Assembly: GCA_037975125.1 (NCBI GenBank)
Contig: CM075857.1
Location: 42,276,436-42,340,435 of the forward strand
Direction: 5' to 3'
Source: Latrodectus hesperus
Taxonomy: Eukaryota; Arthropoda; Arachnida; Araneae; Theridiidae
DNA length: 64,000 nt
Position 1 is the first letter of the stretch, and each line of letters opens with the position of its first letter. The position numbers and the translations under genes were made by a program. Shown here piece by piece: positions 41,101-48,367 of this stretch. Below the pieces are notes generated by a model that ran no database searches, was not told the origin of the DNA, and saw only the letters and a list, made by a program, of their open reading frames with translations.

Positions 41101-44100
41101 CGGAATGAAAGAATTTGCAATGCGAAACATCTGGAAAGAGGAAGCAAACATCTGAAAAACTGCTTCAATAACCTTCAATAAAGAAGGAAACAAGTGGTAA
41201 CTCTGCATAATAACAGAATTTTGAAAATGGAATCTGTACTGACACTGTAGATTACTGATTACAAGAAAAATGATAATGAGTTCGGATAATAATATGATCA
41301 AGACAAAGCTCTCTGTGCCCAAATCTTGTTGGATGGCGACATTAAGAGGCTGACGAACCTCAAGCCAGTAATAGCGCTGCCAAGAGTGATTCGTCTCCTC
41401 GAGGTCAAAGCTTCTTAACCAGCAAAGGCTGGTTCGAAAATTTTTTAAAAAAGATATGGCCTCAGAAACATGTTTCTGTATGGTGAGTCTTCCTCTGTTA
41501 ACAAAGATGTTGCTTGTTGTTACGTGGAGAAAGAGTCTCTTTACCTCATCAGTAAGAAAGGCTGCCTTCCTCAAGAAGTTTTCTGCATGGATAAAACACA
41601 CTATTTTTGAAAGAGGATGCCTTTGCTTACATTCCTCTTCAAGGACGAAGTGAAGATGTCAAGCTTTAAGGCTCATAAAGACCATATGACTGTCATCATG
41701 GCTAGGATTGCTTCAAGTTTTATGCTAAAGCCAGACATTATTTATGAAGCCAGAAATCCAGGGGCTTTAAAAAACAAATACAGCTCTGTTACCCATGTTG
41801 CGGATGCATAACTCCAAAGTCTTGCTAACGAAAGCTCTGACCCTTGAATGGTTCCTACATTGCTTCATCCCCCAGATGAAGCTGTATTTGGCTGAAAAGA
41901 ATCTTCCCTTTAAGATCCATCTGCTGATGGACTGTGCAGGAGGCCATGCAACAGACCTACAATATGACGGTGTATAGATAGACTTTCTGCCCCCAAACAA
42001 TACATCTCTAATTCAGCCAATAGATCAAGCTGTCATTCATACCTTTAAAAAACCCTACACGCGCACCACGATGGAGGGCGTCATCTTGACAGTTGACGAT
42101 GCCAATGGAGAATTCACCTTGAAAGCATACTGTCACAGTTACAGTATTACCTCATGTATGTTTAATATTTAGCAAAAATTAATGGACCAGAAGGGAGATC
42201 ATAAATTCTTGCTGGAAGAAATTATGGTTGAACATGGTAAACGACACTCTAAGCTTCACTCCTGAAGAAGTTCATCACACAGTGGTGGAGAAGATGGTGA
42301 GGCTGGCTTAAAGCATAAGAAATGAAAGATTTGTTGACATGACAAAAGAAGACATCAATGCCCTTATCAATTGCCACTCGGATCCACTGACCGATAAAGA
42401 TTGCCTTGAGATTACTAAGTCTGCAAGTTAGGAAGAAATCGAAGAGAAACTGAAAAGCATGGCCTTACCCAGGAGAATCTGCAGCAATTGTGCAACATGG
42501 TAAAAGCGATGCACAATTTGCCCAAGACATTGTTGACAATATGGTTCGAGCTGTCAGCAATCGTGTTGACGGGATTATGTCCTTGTACAGGGGAATTTTA
42601 AAGGAAAAGAAAAAACAAAGACAACAACTACCTATCACCATGTTTTTTTCCAAGGTAAAGCCCCCGGCTCTACCATCAATGCCTCCAACAAAAGAGTCTC
42701 CAAATGAGCCTAAAGTTTCTATGAGTCAAGTTAGAGCCTCTCCTCCGTCGCCAACACGAGACTCTTCGCCTCTCTTAGAAAGCAATATTGATTAACGTTT
42801 TATTACTATAGCCTTTTGTAATTAACCTTATAGCACTGAAACATTTAAGTAAATACGTATACTGTTGAAATTTTTGTTTTAAATGTATATAAATATTGTT
42901 TAGGTATTTAAAACATTCATGCACCCACATACATGAAAATTTCAAGGAGCAAATCGCAGCTTTTCAGATTTTGTGGAAGGTAATGGTTCCTATCAACTGC
43001 TAAAAACAAGCGTCCACTGTACTTACATTTCTAAAAACCCTTTTCATGGCTTGATTAAATTTCTTATGATAATGGAATAGGTTATTTGCTTATTGCCTTC
43101 CGTGATAAATTCAGTATATGCTGTACTGCCTGACTTCATAGATTATTTTCACTGGTTGAAATTAACATGGTGCTTGTCCCATTCAGCAAGAAATCCCTAT
43201 ATTTCAAGTAACATGTGCTCTCATTCTTACTTAAATTATTTGATGAAAGTAAGTTTGATATATCAATGGATAATCAATCTTAAAAGCATACACCCAGGAC
43301 AATAATAGAATACCCTCTGCATCAAGAAATGCCAAGATAGCAAGGAAAACATCTGATCAAAGATTATCTTGTTTAAAACATGTGTCATTAGGATTCAGAA
43401 GTGAAGTGCAGTTCTAAGCCTTATTATTATAGAAATGTTATGATGACTATCTCTAATACTAATTATATAAATAAAAGGTGCAGAATTTAAGCTATTATTT
43501 AATGTACTGAGTCCATATGATTATAAATAAAAAGTTTGTTTTGTAATTGTTTTTTGGATGTCTTCACACACAGATATATCAACCATGGCACTGGTTGAGT
43601 TGAAGACTGAATAATTAATGCTCTATCCTTCAGTTCAAAAATTCTATTCCCAATTTTATTCTAGATGTATTTAGTGCTCCAAATGCTTTTTAAACCATAA
43701 TTCCCAGTCAGATTACCCCTTATATGCTAAAAATGATTGCTGAGCAATAAGCAAGCCATCACCTTTAATTGAGCAAGTATTGATTTGGAAAAATGATGAG
43801 GTGCTCTTACTGTCCACTGTCACCTATGGCTAACCTACCAGAATAATATCTATCCTTGCTTTGATGACAATGGTCACCATGCTGGCCAATCTTAGTATTC
43901 AGATGTTCTTGCATTATTCATGTGGATTTTTGCTAATTTGCTGACTTACTAAATTCTTGATCCAGGTTATATGATTAAAAATTCTACTTAATGTTTAAAG
44001 TGTGAGGTCTACTTCAATTTTCCTTTGTCACATTATAGATCTATTATCTGGAATTGTTTTGTACACATGAAATGTCTTATACACGGTACTTTTCAAGCAA

Positions 44101-44837
44101 ATTTGATGTTTACTTCTAATGTTGCAGTTAGCAATTTCATGCTGGTAGATAAGTATTATTTCAAATTTATTATTTTTTATGTATGCCTTCCATTTTGTCA
44201 AACTGTCAGATAAATGGTTGATACTCTGGTCGTCAGTTTGCTGTGTGTAGATTTGACTCTTACATAACTTGGAACATAGATGTTGATAATAATTTTAAAT
44301 CTATTCTAAGAATCCATCACTGTATTATACACAAACTTGTCTGCTGAAAGTGATTATCAAATTATAAATTAAATTGTGTCAATTTTAAGATCTTACCTTA
44401 TTTAAAAGCTTTTAATACCAAATAAAAAAATATTACATTTTATATTATTTTACTTAAGAATTATGTCTTGACACATGAATTTTCTCTTTGAAGTTTATAA
44501 GACTAATAACCTTTTTACGGTACAAATATGAGAAAGTCTAAAAAGTTATCTGTTTTGGTAAATGTATTGCTCTACTGTTGTGTGTGATCCTTGTTGGAGT
44601 TAAAAATGAAGTTTATATTCATAATAAAAACATTTTTAAATAAAATGAGTCAATGAATTTCTGATTTTTTGAAATTCCACTTTTCTATACTAAAATATAT
44701 TAAATATTTTTATGTTTAATTTTTAAATCTTTTTCTTTCAGCAAATAGGTACTGAAAATGAAAATTTAGCTAAATTAATATTTATGGAACTGAATGATGC
44801 ATGGAGTGAATTTGAGAAACAAAATAATCTTGCCTAG
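2049..44837 (+). CDS. GAK: Cyclin-G-associated kinase / auxilin (26 coding exons, about 1257 aa)
   Basis: GAK drives clathrin-coat disassembly with Hsc70 and phosphorylates adaptor mu subunits, acting at clathrin-coated vesicles and the Golgi (family knowledge). The exons join in phase into one frame. Seen in order: an NAK-type kinase domain (glycine loop EGGFGYV at 43-49, lysine 64, HRDLK 165-169, DFG 185-187, PPE 222-224); a proline-rich linker (about 345-365); a PTEN-like domain with the loop HCLDGKSSS around Cys516; a C2 domain (about 590-740); a low-complexity region with clathrin/AP2 motifs (LLDID, DLL, DPF, DLF; about 780-1120); and a C-terminal J domain with HPD at 1223-1225, ending [12 protein letters not shown] near residue 1250. 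The length is close to human GAK (1311 aa). All introns except the third have GT-AG ends. Only splice-site choices at exon edges are uncertain. Confidence 0.95.
4200..4380 (+). repeat. tRNA-derived SINE copy (intron 1)
   Basis: An A-box-like segment (TGGTAGCTAAATG) and a B-box-like segment (AGGGTTCAGTTTC) are spaced as in a tRNA-derived head. The tail ends near TTGAGTGACAAACAAAC, similar to the copies at about 33.8 and 43.6 kb. The copy is old and lacks a clean target duplication. Confidence 0.5.
6616..6683. repeat. (TA)n microsatellite
   Basis: About 68 bases of alternating TA in GAK intron 1, upstream of exon 2. It gives long meaningless IY-repeat open frames. Confidence 0.98.
6789..6850 (+). 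CDS. GAK: GAK coding exon 2 (residues 44-64)
   Basis: Acceptor TATTTTAG; encodes the rest of the glycine-rich loop and ends with the ATP-anchoring lysine in EYALK. The donor GTCAGT is weak but sits exactly at the codon boundary needed by exon 3. Confidence 0.88.
6942..7001 (+). CDS. GAK: GAK coding exon 3 (residues 65-84)
   Basis: Acceptor TGCATTTTAG; twenty codons, [20 protein letters not shown], covering the start of the kinase alpha-C region. The exon ends in phase 0 at GTATCCTTT, a perfect U12-type donor. Confidence 0.88.
7002..8603 (+). other. GAK intron 3, candidate U12-type (minor spliceosome) intron
   Basis: The 5' end reads GTATCCTTT (7002-7010) and a perfect branch-site match TTCCTTAAT lies at 8586-8594, about ten bases before the inferred exon 4. 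Both match the U12 consensus. No AG occurs between the branch site and the required codons. The end drawn here (…AAAACG) is chosen because it preserves the frame and the spacing seen in GAK homologues. The intron also holds a short Tigger-end-like segment at about 7.90 kb. Confidence 0.6.
8604..8718 (+). CDS. GAK: GAK coding exon 4 (residues 85-123)
   Basis: Encodes [20 protein letters not shown] and then the hinge LLLTELCTG before the GTAAGT donor. Homology (KLSGHPN) fixes the frame, but the exact 5' edge is uncertain (8601 or 8604) because no AG acceptor is present. Confidence 0.85.
9658..9797 (+). CDS. GAK: GAK coding exon 5 (residues 123-169)
   Basis: Acceptor ATTCTAG, donor GTATGT. Encodes GGPLVDALN through the catalytic loop ending IIHRDLK; Asp167 is the catalytic base. 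Confidence 0.93.
10222..10347 (+). CDS. GAK: GAK coding exon 6 (residues 170-211)
   Basis: Acceptor TACTTGCAG, donor GTAAGT. Starts [20 protein letters not shown], giving the magnesium-binding DFG at 185-187, followed by the activation segment. Confidence 0.94.
10422..10511 (+). CDS. GAK: GAK coding exon 7 (residues 212-241)
   Basis: Acceptor CCATTTTAG, donor GTGAGT. Encodes [12 protein letters not shown], the NAK-family form of the APE segment, and ends AMDIW. Confidence 0.94.
11953..12088 (+). CDS. GAK: GAK coding exon 8 (residues 242-287)
   Basis: Acceptor CATTTTATAG, donor GTAAGA after one base of a split codon. Encodes [20 protein letters not shown], the kinase C-lobe. Confidence 0.93.
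12089..14440 (+). other. GAK intron 8 (2.35 kb)
   Basis: AT-rich intron. A somewhat less AT-rich patch at about 12.77-12.92 kb may be a transposon relic, but I recognise nothing in it. No exon-like segment is visible. Confidence 0.7.
14441..14584 (+). CDS. GAK: GAK coding exon 9 (residues 287-335)
   Basis: Acceptor TAATTTCAG, donor GTAAAT. Encodes [17 protein letters not shown], the final kinase helix with the conserved R of the DRPT motif, then [11 protein letters not shown]. Confidence 0.93.
14725..14812. repeat. (TA)n microsatellite
   Basis: About 88 bases of alternating TA inside GAK intron 9. Confidence 0.98.
16358..16580 (+). CDS. GAK: GAK coding exon 10 (residues 335-409)
   Basis: Acceptor TTTTTTCCAG, donor GTGAGT. 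Encodes a proline-rich run ([16 protein letters not shown]), then [20 protein letters not shown], the linker between the kinase and PTEN-like domains. Confidence 0.92.
17802..17854 (+). CDS. GAK: GAK coding exon 11 (residues 409-427)
   Basis: Small 53-base exon, acceptor TTTTTTGTAG, donor GTTAGT. Encodes [17 protein letters not shown], the typical first strand of the auxilin PTEN-like domain. Its phase (2 in, 1 out) fits both neighbours. Confidence 0.92.
18828..19099 (+). CDS. GAK: GAK coding exon 12 (residues 427-517)
   Basis: Acceptor TACTTTTAG, donor GTAAGT. Encodes [20 protein letters not shown] through CRNMYLYL and stops at VHCL, so the intron splits the phosphatase-like P-loop. Confidence 0.95.
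19517..19650 (+). CDS. GAK: GAK coding exon 13 (residues 518-562)
   Basis: Acceptor ACAATTCAG, donor GTGCAG. Begins [13 protein letters not shown], completing the P-loop. The invariant arginine of active Cys-X5-Arg phosphatases is a serine here, as expected for an auxilin-type lipid-binding pseudo-phosphatase. Confidence 0.94.
19846..20205. repeat. GATATC-rich repeat, possible nonautonomous element
   Basis: About 360 bases in which GATATC(C), GGATAT and AGATGTC-type half palindromes recur every 10-25 bases. The two ends (CCCAAACAACCACAAAGATC and, in reverse complement, AATAAACACACAGATATCC) look like loose terminal inverted repeats. No coding function is credible. It resembles a MITE, but the family is unknown to me. 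Confidence 0.45.
21784..23001 (-). pseudogene. DUF4806-like domain gene fragment, antisense inside GAK intron 13
   Basis: Three minus-strand segments look like consecutive exons of a DUF4806-type domain. 23001-22915 reads [20 protein letters not shown]. 22841-22684 reads [20 protein letters not shown] and ends at a GTATGT donor. 21926-21784 reads [20 protein letters not shown], then [13 protein letters not shown], to a TAA. The last two join cleanly in phase 1. The first ends in phase 0, while the second requires phase 2, and its acceptor lies beside a (TA)n tract. This is therefore probably a partial or decayed copy; DUF4806 proteins are of unknown function and often mobile-element associated. 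The domain assignment is from memory of the family pattern. Confidence 0.5.
23006..23080. repeat. (TA)n microsatellite
   Basis: About 75 bases of alternating TA, followed by a shorter TATATACATATATA stretch; adjacent to the first DUF4806-like segment. Confidence 0.97.
23681..24789 (-). mobile_element. hAT DNA transposon relic (with 8-bp target duplication)
   Basis: The terminal inverted repeats are CATGGGTTCCCAAACTTT at the left and, in reverse complement, CATAGGTTCCCAAAGTGG at the right (element 23689-24781). They are flanked by GTCTAAAC (23681-23688) and GTTTAAAC (24782-24789), an 8-bp duplication with one mismatch, as expected for hAT. Most of the transposase N-terminus is missing. Confidence 0.85.
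24000..24373 (-). pseudogene. hAT transposase C-terminal remnant (ZBED/SCAND3-like)
   Basis: Minus-strand frame with [20 protein letters not shown], followed after a frameshift by the dimerisation-region pattern [20 protein letters not shown] and [12 protein letters not shown]. This matches the C-terminal end of hAT-type transposases of the ZBED5/SCAND3 group. It is frameshifted and cannot be functional. Confidence 0.75.
25484..25597 (+). CDS. GAK: GAK coding exon 14 (residues 562-600)
   Basis: Acceptor ATTAACTTAG, donor GTAAGG. Encodes [20 protein letters not shown] and ends [10 protein letters not shown], the PTEN-like to C2 transition. Confidence 0.94.
26830..26910 (+). CDS. GAK: GAK coding exon 15 (residues 600-627)
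   Basis: Acceptor CACTTACAG, donor GTAACC. Encodes [20 protein letters not shown], a C2-domain beta strand pair; phase 2 at both ends. Confidence 0.94.
26911..29735 (+). other. GAK intron 15 (2.8 kb)
   Basis: AT-rich. A patch at about 27.24-27.55 kb and 27.86-28.0 kb is less AT-rich and may be an old repeat, but no family pattern or open frame stands out. Confidence 0.7.
29736..29853 (+). CDS. GAK: GAK coding exon 16 (residues 627-666)
   Basis: Acceptor TTATTTAG, donor GTATTG. Encodes [20 protein letters not shown] and [19 protein letters not shown], the core C2 strands. Confidence 0.94.
30106..30185 (+). CDS. GAK: GAK coding exon 17 (residues 667-693)
   Basis: Acceptor CTTTCTTAG, donor GTGAGT. 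Encodes [20 protein letters not shown]; continues the C2 domain. Confidence 0.94.
30633..30814 (+). CDS. GAK: GAK coding exon 18 (residues 693-754)
   Basis: Acceptor ATGGTTTTAG, donor GTATGA. Encodes [20 protein letters not shown], the end of the C2 domain, and ends EEMEACL. Confidence 0.93.
30913..31007 (+). CDS. GAK: GAK coding exon 19 (residues 754-785)
   Basis: Acceptor GTTTTATAG, donor GTAAGT. Phase 1 entry is required: the frame then reads [20 protein letters not shown] and ends [11 protein letters not shown] nearer AG at 30922 would break the frame. Confidence 0.9.
31289..31541 (+). CDS. GAK: GAK coding exon 20 (residues 786-870), clathrin-binding region
   Basis: Acceptor TTTTTCAG, donor GTAATA. 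Disordered sequence with MDLLNL, the clathrin-box match LLDID (843-847) and FDLLSN. These motifs fit binding to the clathrin terminal domain, based on known auxilin/GAK biology. Confidence 0.9.
32626..32660. repeat. Perfect 15-bp inverted repeat, 5-base loop
   Basis: TTATAAGTAATTTAA (32626-32640) is followed by AATTA and its exact reverse complement (32646-32660), within GAK intron 20. It could fold as a hairpin in the transcript; no role is evident. Confidence 0.9.
32793..33031 (+). CDS. GAK: GAK coding exon 21 (residues 870-949), adaptor-binding region
   Basis: Acceptor GAGAATAG with a poor pyrimidine tract, donor GTTAGT. Low-complexity Ser/Asn/Asp-rich sequence containing ADPFSVL and [10 protein letters not shown], matching AP2-appendage DPF and DLF motifs. 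Confidence 0.88.
33032..36310 (+). other. GAK intron 21 (3.3 kb)
   Basis: AT-rich intron carrying one SINE copy (33.76-33.93 kb). A region of short TTTATTGTGGTT repeats lies at 33.28-33.36 kb. I see no exon signals. Confidence 0.75.
33757..33930 (+). repeat. tRNA-derived SINE copy (intron 21)
   Basis: The tRNA-like head has an A-box-like TGGCAGCCAAATGG and a good B box ATGGGTTCAAATTCC about 46 bases later. The tail CTTGCATGCAAG then AAATGATTGACAAATCAA resembles the copies at 4.2 and 43.6 kb. It would be transcribed by RNA polymerase III if active. Confidence 0.65.
36311..36560 (+). CDS. GAK: GAK coding exon 22 (residues 950-1033)
   Basis: Acceptor CTTTTTTAG, donor GTAAAT. Encodes [20 protein letters not shown] through [20 protein letters not shown]; the final DPFADL is a second DPF-type adaptor motif. 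Confidence 0.93.
38082..38112. repeat. Short (TA)n tract
   Basis: About 30 bases of near-perfect TA interrupted by TGTA, in GAK intron 22. Confidence 0.9.
38546..38800 (+). CDS. GAK: GAK coding exon 23 (residues 1033-1118)
   Basis: Acceptor TTTAATTAG, donor GTAATT. Pro/Gly/Ser-rich, including [20 protein letters not shown] and ending [15 protein letters not shown] inside the exon (38616) is not needed as a donor because the frame reads through. Confidence 0.88.
38899..39050 (+). CDS. GAK: GAK coding exon 24 (residues 1118-1168)
   Basis: Acceptor TTTGAATTAG, donor GTTTAC. Encodes [12 protein letters not shown], then [20 protein letters not shown], the conserved lead-in to the J domain of GAK/auxilin. 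Confidence 0.95.
40019..40192 (+). CDS. GAK: GAK coding exon 25 (residues 1169-1226), J domain
   Basis: Acceptor TTCATTTTAG, donor GTTTGT. Encodes [20 protein letters not shown], then [13 protein letters not shown]; the HPD at 1223-1225 is the Hsc70-stimulating signature. Confidence 0.97.
40611..43019 (+). mobile_element. Tigger/pogo-type DNA transposon, degenerate
   Basis: The left end CACTGTTCCCTCGCCATTTT follows a TA, and the right end (reverse complement CAGTGGACGC) is followed by a TA at 43020-43021, as in TA-targeting pogo elements. The element sits wholly in GAK intron 25, in the same orientation as the gene. The ends are only partly inverted, so the boundaries are approximate. Confidence 0.7.
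40960..42795 (+). pseudogene. Tigger-like transposase pseudogene (TIGD1-like)
   Basis: Plus-strand reading starts with [20 protein letters not shown] and [20 protein letters not shown], a CENP-B type helix-turn-helix. Later come [20 protein letters not shown], then (other frame) [20 protein letters not shown], the DDE catalytic region. It ends [11 protein letters not shown] at a TAA. Many stops and frame changes separate these blocks, so no intact protein can be made. The assignment to the Tigger/Jerky group is by recognised motifs. Confidence 0.85.
43586..43778 (+). repeat. tRNA-derived SINE copy (intron 25), diverged
   Basis: The head has GGCACTGGTTGAGTTGAAGA and a decayed B box CAGTTCAAAAATTC. 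The tail (CAGATTACCCCTTATATGC, AAAATGATTGCTGAGCAATA) parallels the 33.8 kb copy. Confidence 0.5.
44742..44837 (+). CDS. GAK: GAK coding exon 26, terminal (residues 1227-1257 and stop)
   Basis: Acceptor TTTCTTTCAG. Encodes [20 protein letters not shown], then [11 protein letters not shown] and TAG (44835-44837), completing the J domain. Human GAK ends with the same [12 protein letters not shown] block. Confidence 0.96.
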   Translation, partial: QIGTENENLAKLIFMELNDAWSEFEKQNNLA

Positions 44838-47800
44838 TCACAATTAAACATTGCCACCTTGAGACTTCTGTCAACAAACAAAGCCAATCCGATCATTAGC
44901 TATCTATGTTGACAGTGAAAGAATTTTCTCACGACATTATCTGATCTAAAACATAATAAAGTGTATATTATGAAATATTCAAATTATATAGAATAAATGT
45001 ATATTCAGAAAACTCAGTTTCACTAATAGAACACCTTGTGTGGCCTTACTTTGGTGCATGAAAATATTTGAGATCTAAGAGATAAGATGTACACTGTGTG
45101 TGTTTTATTTTCATTTTGAGTGTTATATAATGTAATTAAATAAATCTGTATCTTTGCTCTTTTTAAAAATCTGGCTGTTTGGTGTTTGTGATAGAGACAT
45201 ATTTTTCAAATCTAAATTATATATATTTGTGTAAAATATTATTTAATGGCATGGTCATTTCAGAATCGTGATAAATTCAATAGATTGCCTTTGAACTAGT
45301 TTTTGTGAAAAATAAGAGAAATTAATATAGTCAATGAAAATATTTAATATACTTTTAACTATGAGTGGCATTAAAAACTTTTGTGTGAATTTAAATATTG
45401 ATTTTACTTTTTTTAATTGTAGTTCTAATTTTTCGCTCTTTTAAGTATAAAATGGTTCTTTATATGCAATGAAAGAAGTTCATGAGTTCATTTATCATCT
45501 TATATTTTATGAAAAATTAGTTTTAAATATTTTTTCCTCCTCCGGTGAAAAGTAGAAAAGTTGTCACAATCTTTGTGAAAGTCCATAGTGTGCCAAAAAT
45601 TAGAAGTATACTGTTTTTTTAAGGTGTGTTAAGCGATAGTTTAGTTTTCCATCTTCTGACTAATTTTTTTTTATTAACCGAAATTAACTTTGTTTTATTT
45701 TTAAATTTAAAGTTTGGTTAAGTTTATATACTAAGTAATATTTGTAAATTTTTATTTAATGTGTACACTATAATAATCTTTTGTATATATGGTACTGAGA
45801 AGTACTTAAACTATTGTGATGCATTTATTTCAATATTTGTATTTATGTGAATAAAGTGAGAATATAGTTATATTCATCTTGTCAATAAACATTTTATTTC
45901 ATGAAATTATATCAACTTCATGGCAGTTTAGGTGTATTTATTTTCCCATTATTTTAATATTTATTTTTAGAAGAGAATAATATTTTTAACATACAAGTTT
46001 GTCAGTTTTAATTTCTTGGCATTTTCTGAATGTAACTGGAATAATATTTCTGCATTTTTGTTGAATTATTTTGAATTATATTTTAGATTTAAAAATGTGT
46101 AGAGGCAGTTGTTAAATTGTTATTTCAAATTATATGAACCAAGCAAATATTTGTGAAATAAAATTATATGGTACAATGAGTTGTTATTAAATTTTTGTTT
46201 TATTTTATGAAGTTTTAACTTTGTTTTGTATTGTTATACTTAAATCAGTATCAGATTAACGAAGAGTTTATTTTACACTTATTCATTTCTAAAATTCATT
46301 AAATCAATGATTGAATTTTTTGCTTACTTTTAATTATTTAAATTTTATGTTATCATTCCCAATGTCTTATATTTTTATAATTAAAGATATTAAAGTGTTT
46401 AATATATTTTTATATTTTTAATGTAATTTGTTTCAGATATTTATTTACTTTTTTATAATATGAGTATAATTTCATGTTTATTTAATTTTGGTCTCATTAA
46501 TGTGGAAATATAAATAGCAGCTTGTCACAAAAATGCTATTAAGTTACACATTCCTGTACATAAAAACTGTTCCTGTATTCATTGTAGAAAATAAAATCGT
46601 TACATGATCAATGCATTTAATTTATTTTAATTAATGACTTATATGTTTTGATTATATATTGAACACTTGTAATGATATACTTGCATTAGATGCAAATGAT
46701 ACCTTACATAATGTAATAAAATTGATAGTGCAACAAAAAAAGGGAATTTGGCCAATAAAATTATCAAGTTTTTTCTGTTTTTATTTACTTTTTTTTATTT
46801 ATTTCAGCCGAAAATTCTAAAATCCATCATCATAACATCTTTATAATTATCAATTTGTATCAGATTGATATGTAGGAAGTATGACAAATTTATAAAATTC
46901 AAGTGAATTCTGTTATTTTAACTTCTAGCTAAAGACAGGAAGTAATCAGGAACCCTTTAGTGTACTGTGTATCATAATGTAGGGTTGTAAATTTTTTTGA
47001 CAGCATTTAAAAAAATAGTGTTAAGTAAAACTCACATTTAGTTCACATAACAGCTATTAGAGTGTTTAAAACAAATTATGCAAGACATGATAGCCTGCTT
47101 ACTTATAGAAACTTATAACCTGCCATAACTTATAGAGATGAGATTTGCATGTGGCAATAAGCATTGACTATGCAAATAAAATAAAAAAATTAGCCTATAA
47201 AAATGAATAGCCATTTAAAAAATAATTGATAAAAATGATGTAAACAAACTGAAATCTCCTCTGTGCACTTTATAAGAAGAAAAAAAAATTAAGACTCTAA
47301 AAAGGTTGCACAAATACGGATGCGTTGTTATGGTTATTATACAGATGCGGTTATTTTGATTTGCTCACATTTCTTAAAGAAATTGATATTTCATACAGAA
47401 GATCATCTTTGATGAATTCAGGGATATCTTTAAAAAATAAAGAAATATATTTTACAAACTATGTATACAATATTAAAATTCAAACTTCTGATGTATTCAG
47501 TAAAAGAATGCAAGACTAATTATAGAGTTTTGCAATGTTATACATACTTTAAGGATATTCTTGCACATGGTTTGTGTGTTACAATAATGACAAAATATTG
47601 TATTTTATTTTTAGATGAAGGTATTAGATTCAATACTTTCCTGATTTTACTAAATATAAATTTTGCAAGAATATTTTATCATTTGTTTCTGACAATATTT
47701 TCTTTTTGTTAAAGCATTCCTATTTTATTATTTGTGTTTCATTACATATTATTAGAAAGGGAATTCTTATACATTCACGTTGGATAAATAATAAATGGGG

Positions 47801-48148
47801 TAATAAGCAAAGTTGGATAAATAATAAATGGGGTAATAAGACTAGAATATAAATATGTAAAGTAATAAAAGTAATCGACTAATTCTTATTATAATTTGCT
47901 TTTATGGATTTGCTGATATTTCTTTTCAATTGACCATAAATGTTCTAAAACAGTGCCTTTGAAAGTAACCATTGCTTTCTACTGGTGTTTAAGAAGCATT
48001 TAAAAGTATTTCCCATCACCTTTATTGATGAGTAGAATTTAAAGGCGCAAGTTGCACTATGTGTCTGCTAATTGATTTTACATTTCCTCAAGAAATCAAA
48101 ACTGAAAATCGACATATAAGGTCGGCTTAAGACGATACCTAATTTATA
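44838..48148. other. GAK 3' untranslated and intergenic sequence
   Basis: AT-rich with several AATAAA hexamers (for example near 44953, 44992, 45848 and 45882), so the poly(A) site cannot be chosen from sequence. No coding segment is credible. A 29-base tandem duplication lies at 47779-47840. Confidence 0.6.
47779..47840. repeat. Two-copy tandem repeat (about 29-bp unit)
   Basis: GTTGGATAAATAATAAATGG then GGTAATAAG occurs twice, at 47779-47807 and 47812-47840, separated by four bases. The copies are identical, suggesting a recent slippage or duplication event. Confidence 0.9.
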
Positions 48149-48367
48149 CGTTACTGGCCATTAAAATTGCTACACCAGAAAAGCGGCACACCACACACGT
48201 GAAATTTGCATGACAGGTAGAACTTGCTGTGATATGCAAATGATTAGATTTTCAGCGCATTCAAAGCAGGCGACATCTACAATGTGTATAAAACCAGAGA
48301 TTTGACAGCAGTTTTCTCATACTCAATTTCCGTTTCAACGTTGTTTTCGGCAAAGAGAGTTGTTGTA

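Larger units (their letters stand above)
40193..44741 (+). other. GAK intron 25 (4.5 kb)
   Basis: Hosts the degenerate Tigger element (40.6-43.0 kb) and a SINE copy (43.59-43.78 kb). The remainder is AT-rich without exon signal. Confidence 0.85.

Noticed and set aside
41098..41601. 167-codon minus-strand frame
   Set aside because: Lies antisense to the Tigger transposase pseudogene and has no family pattern.
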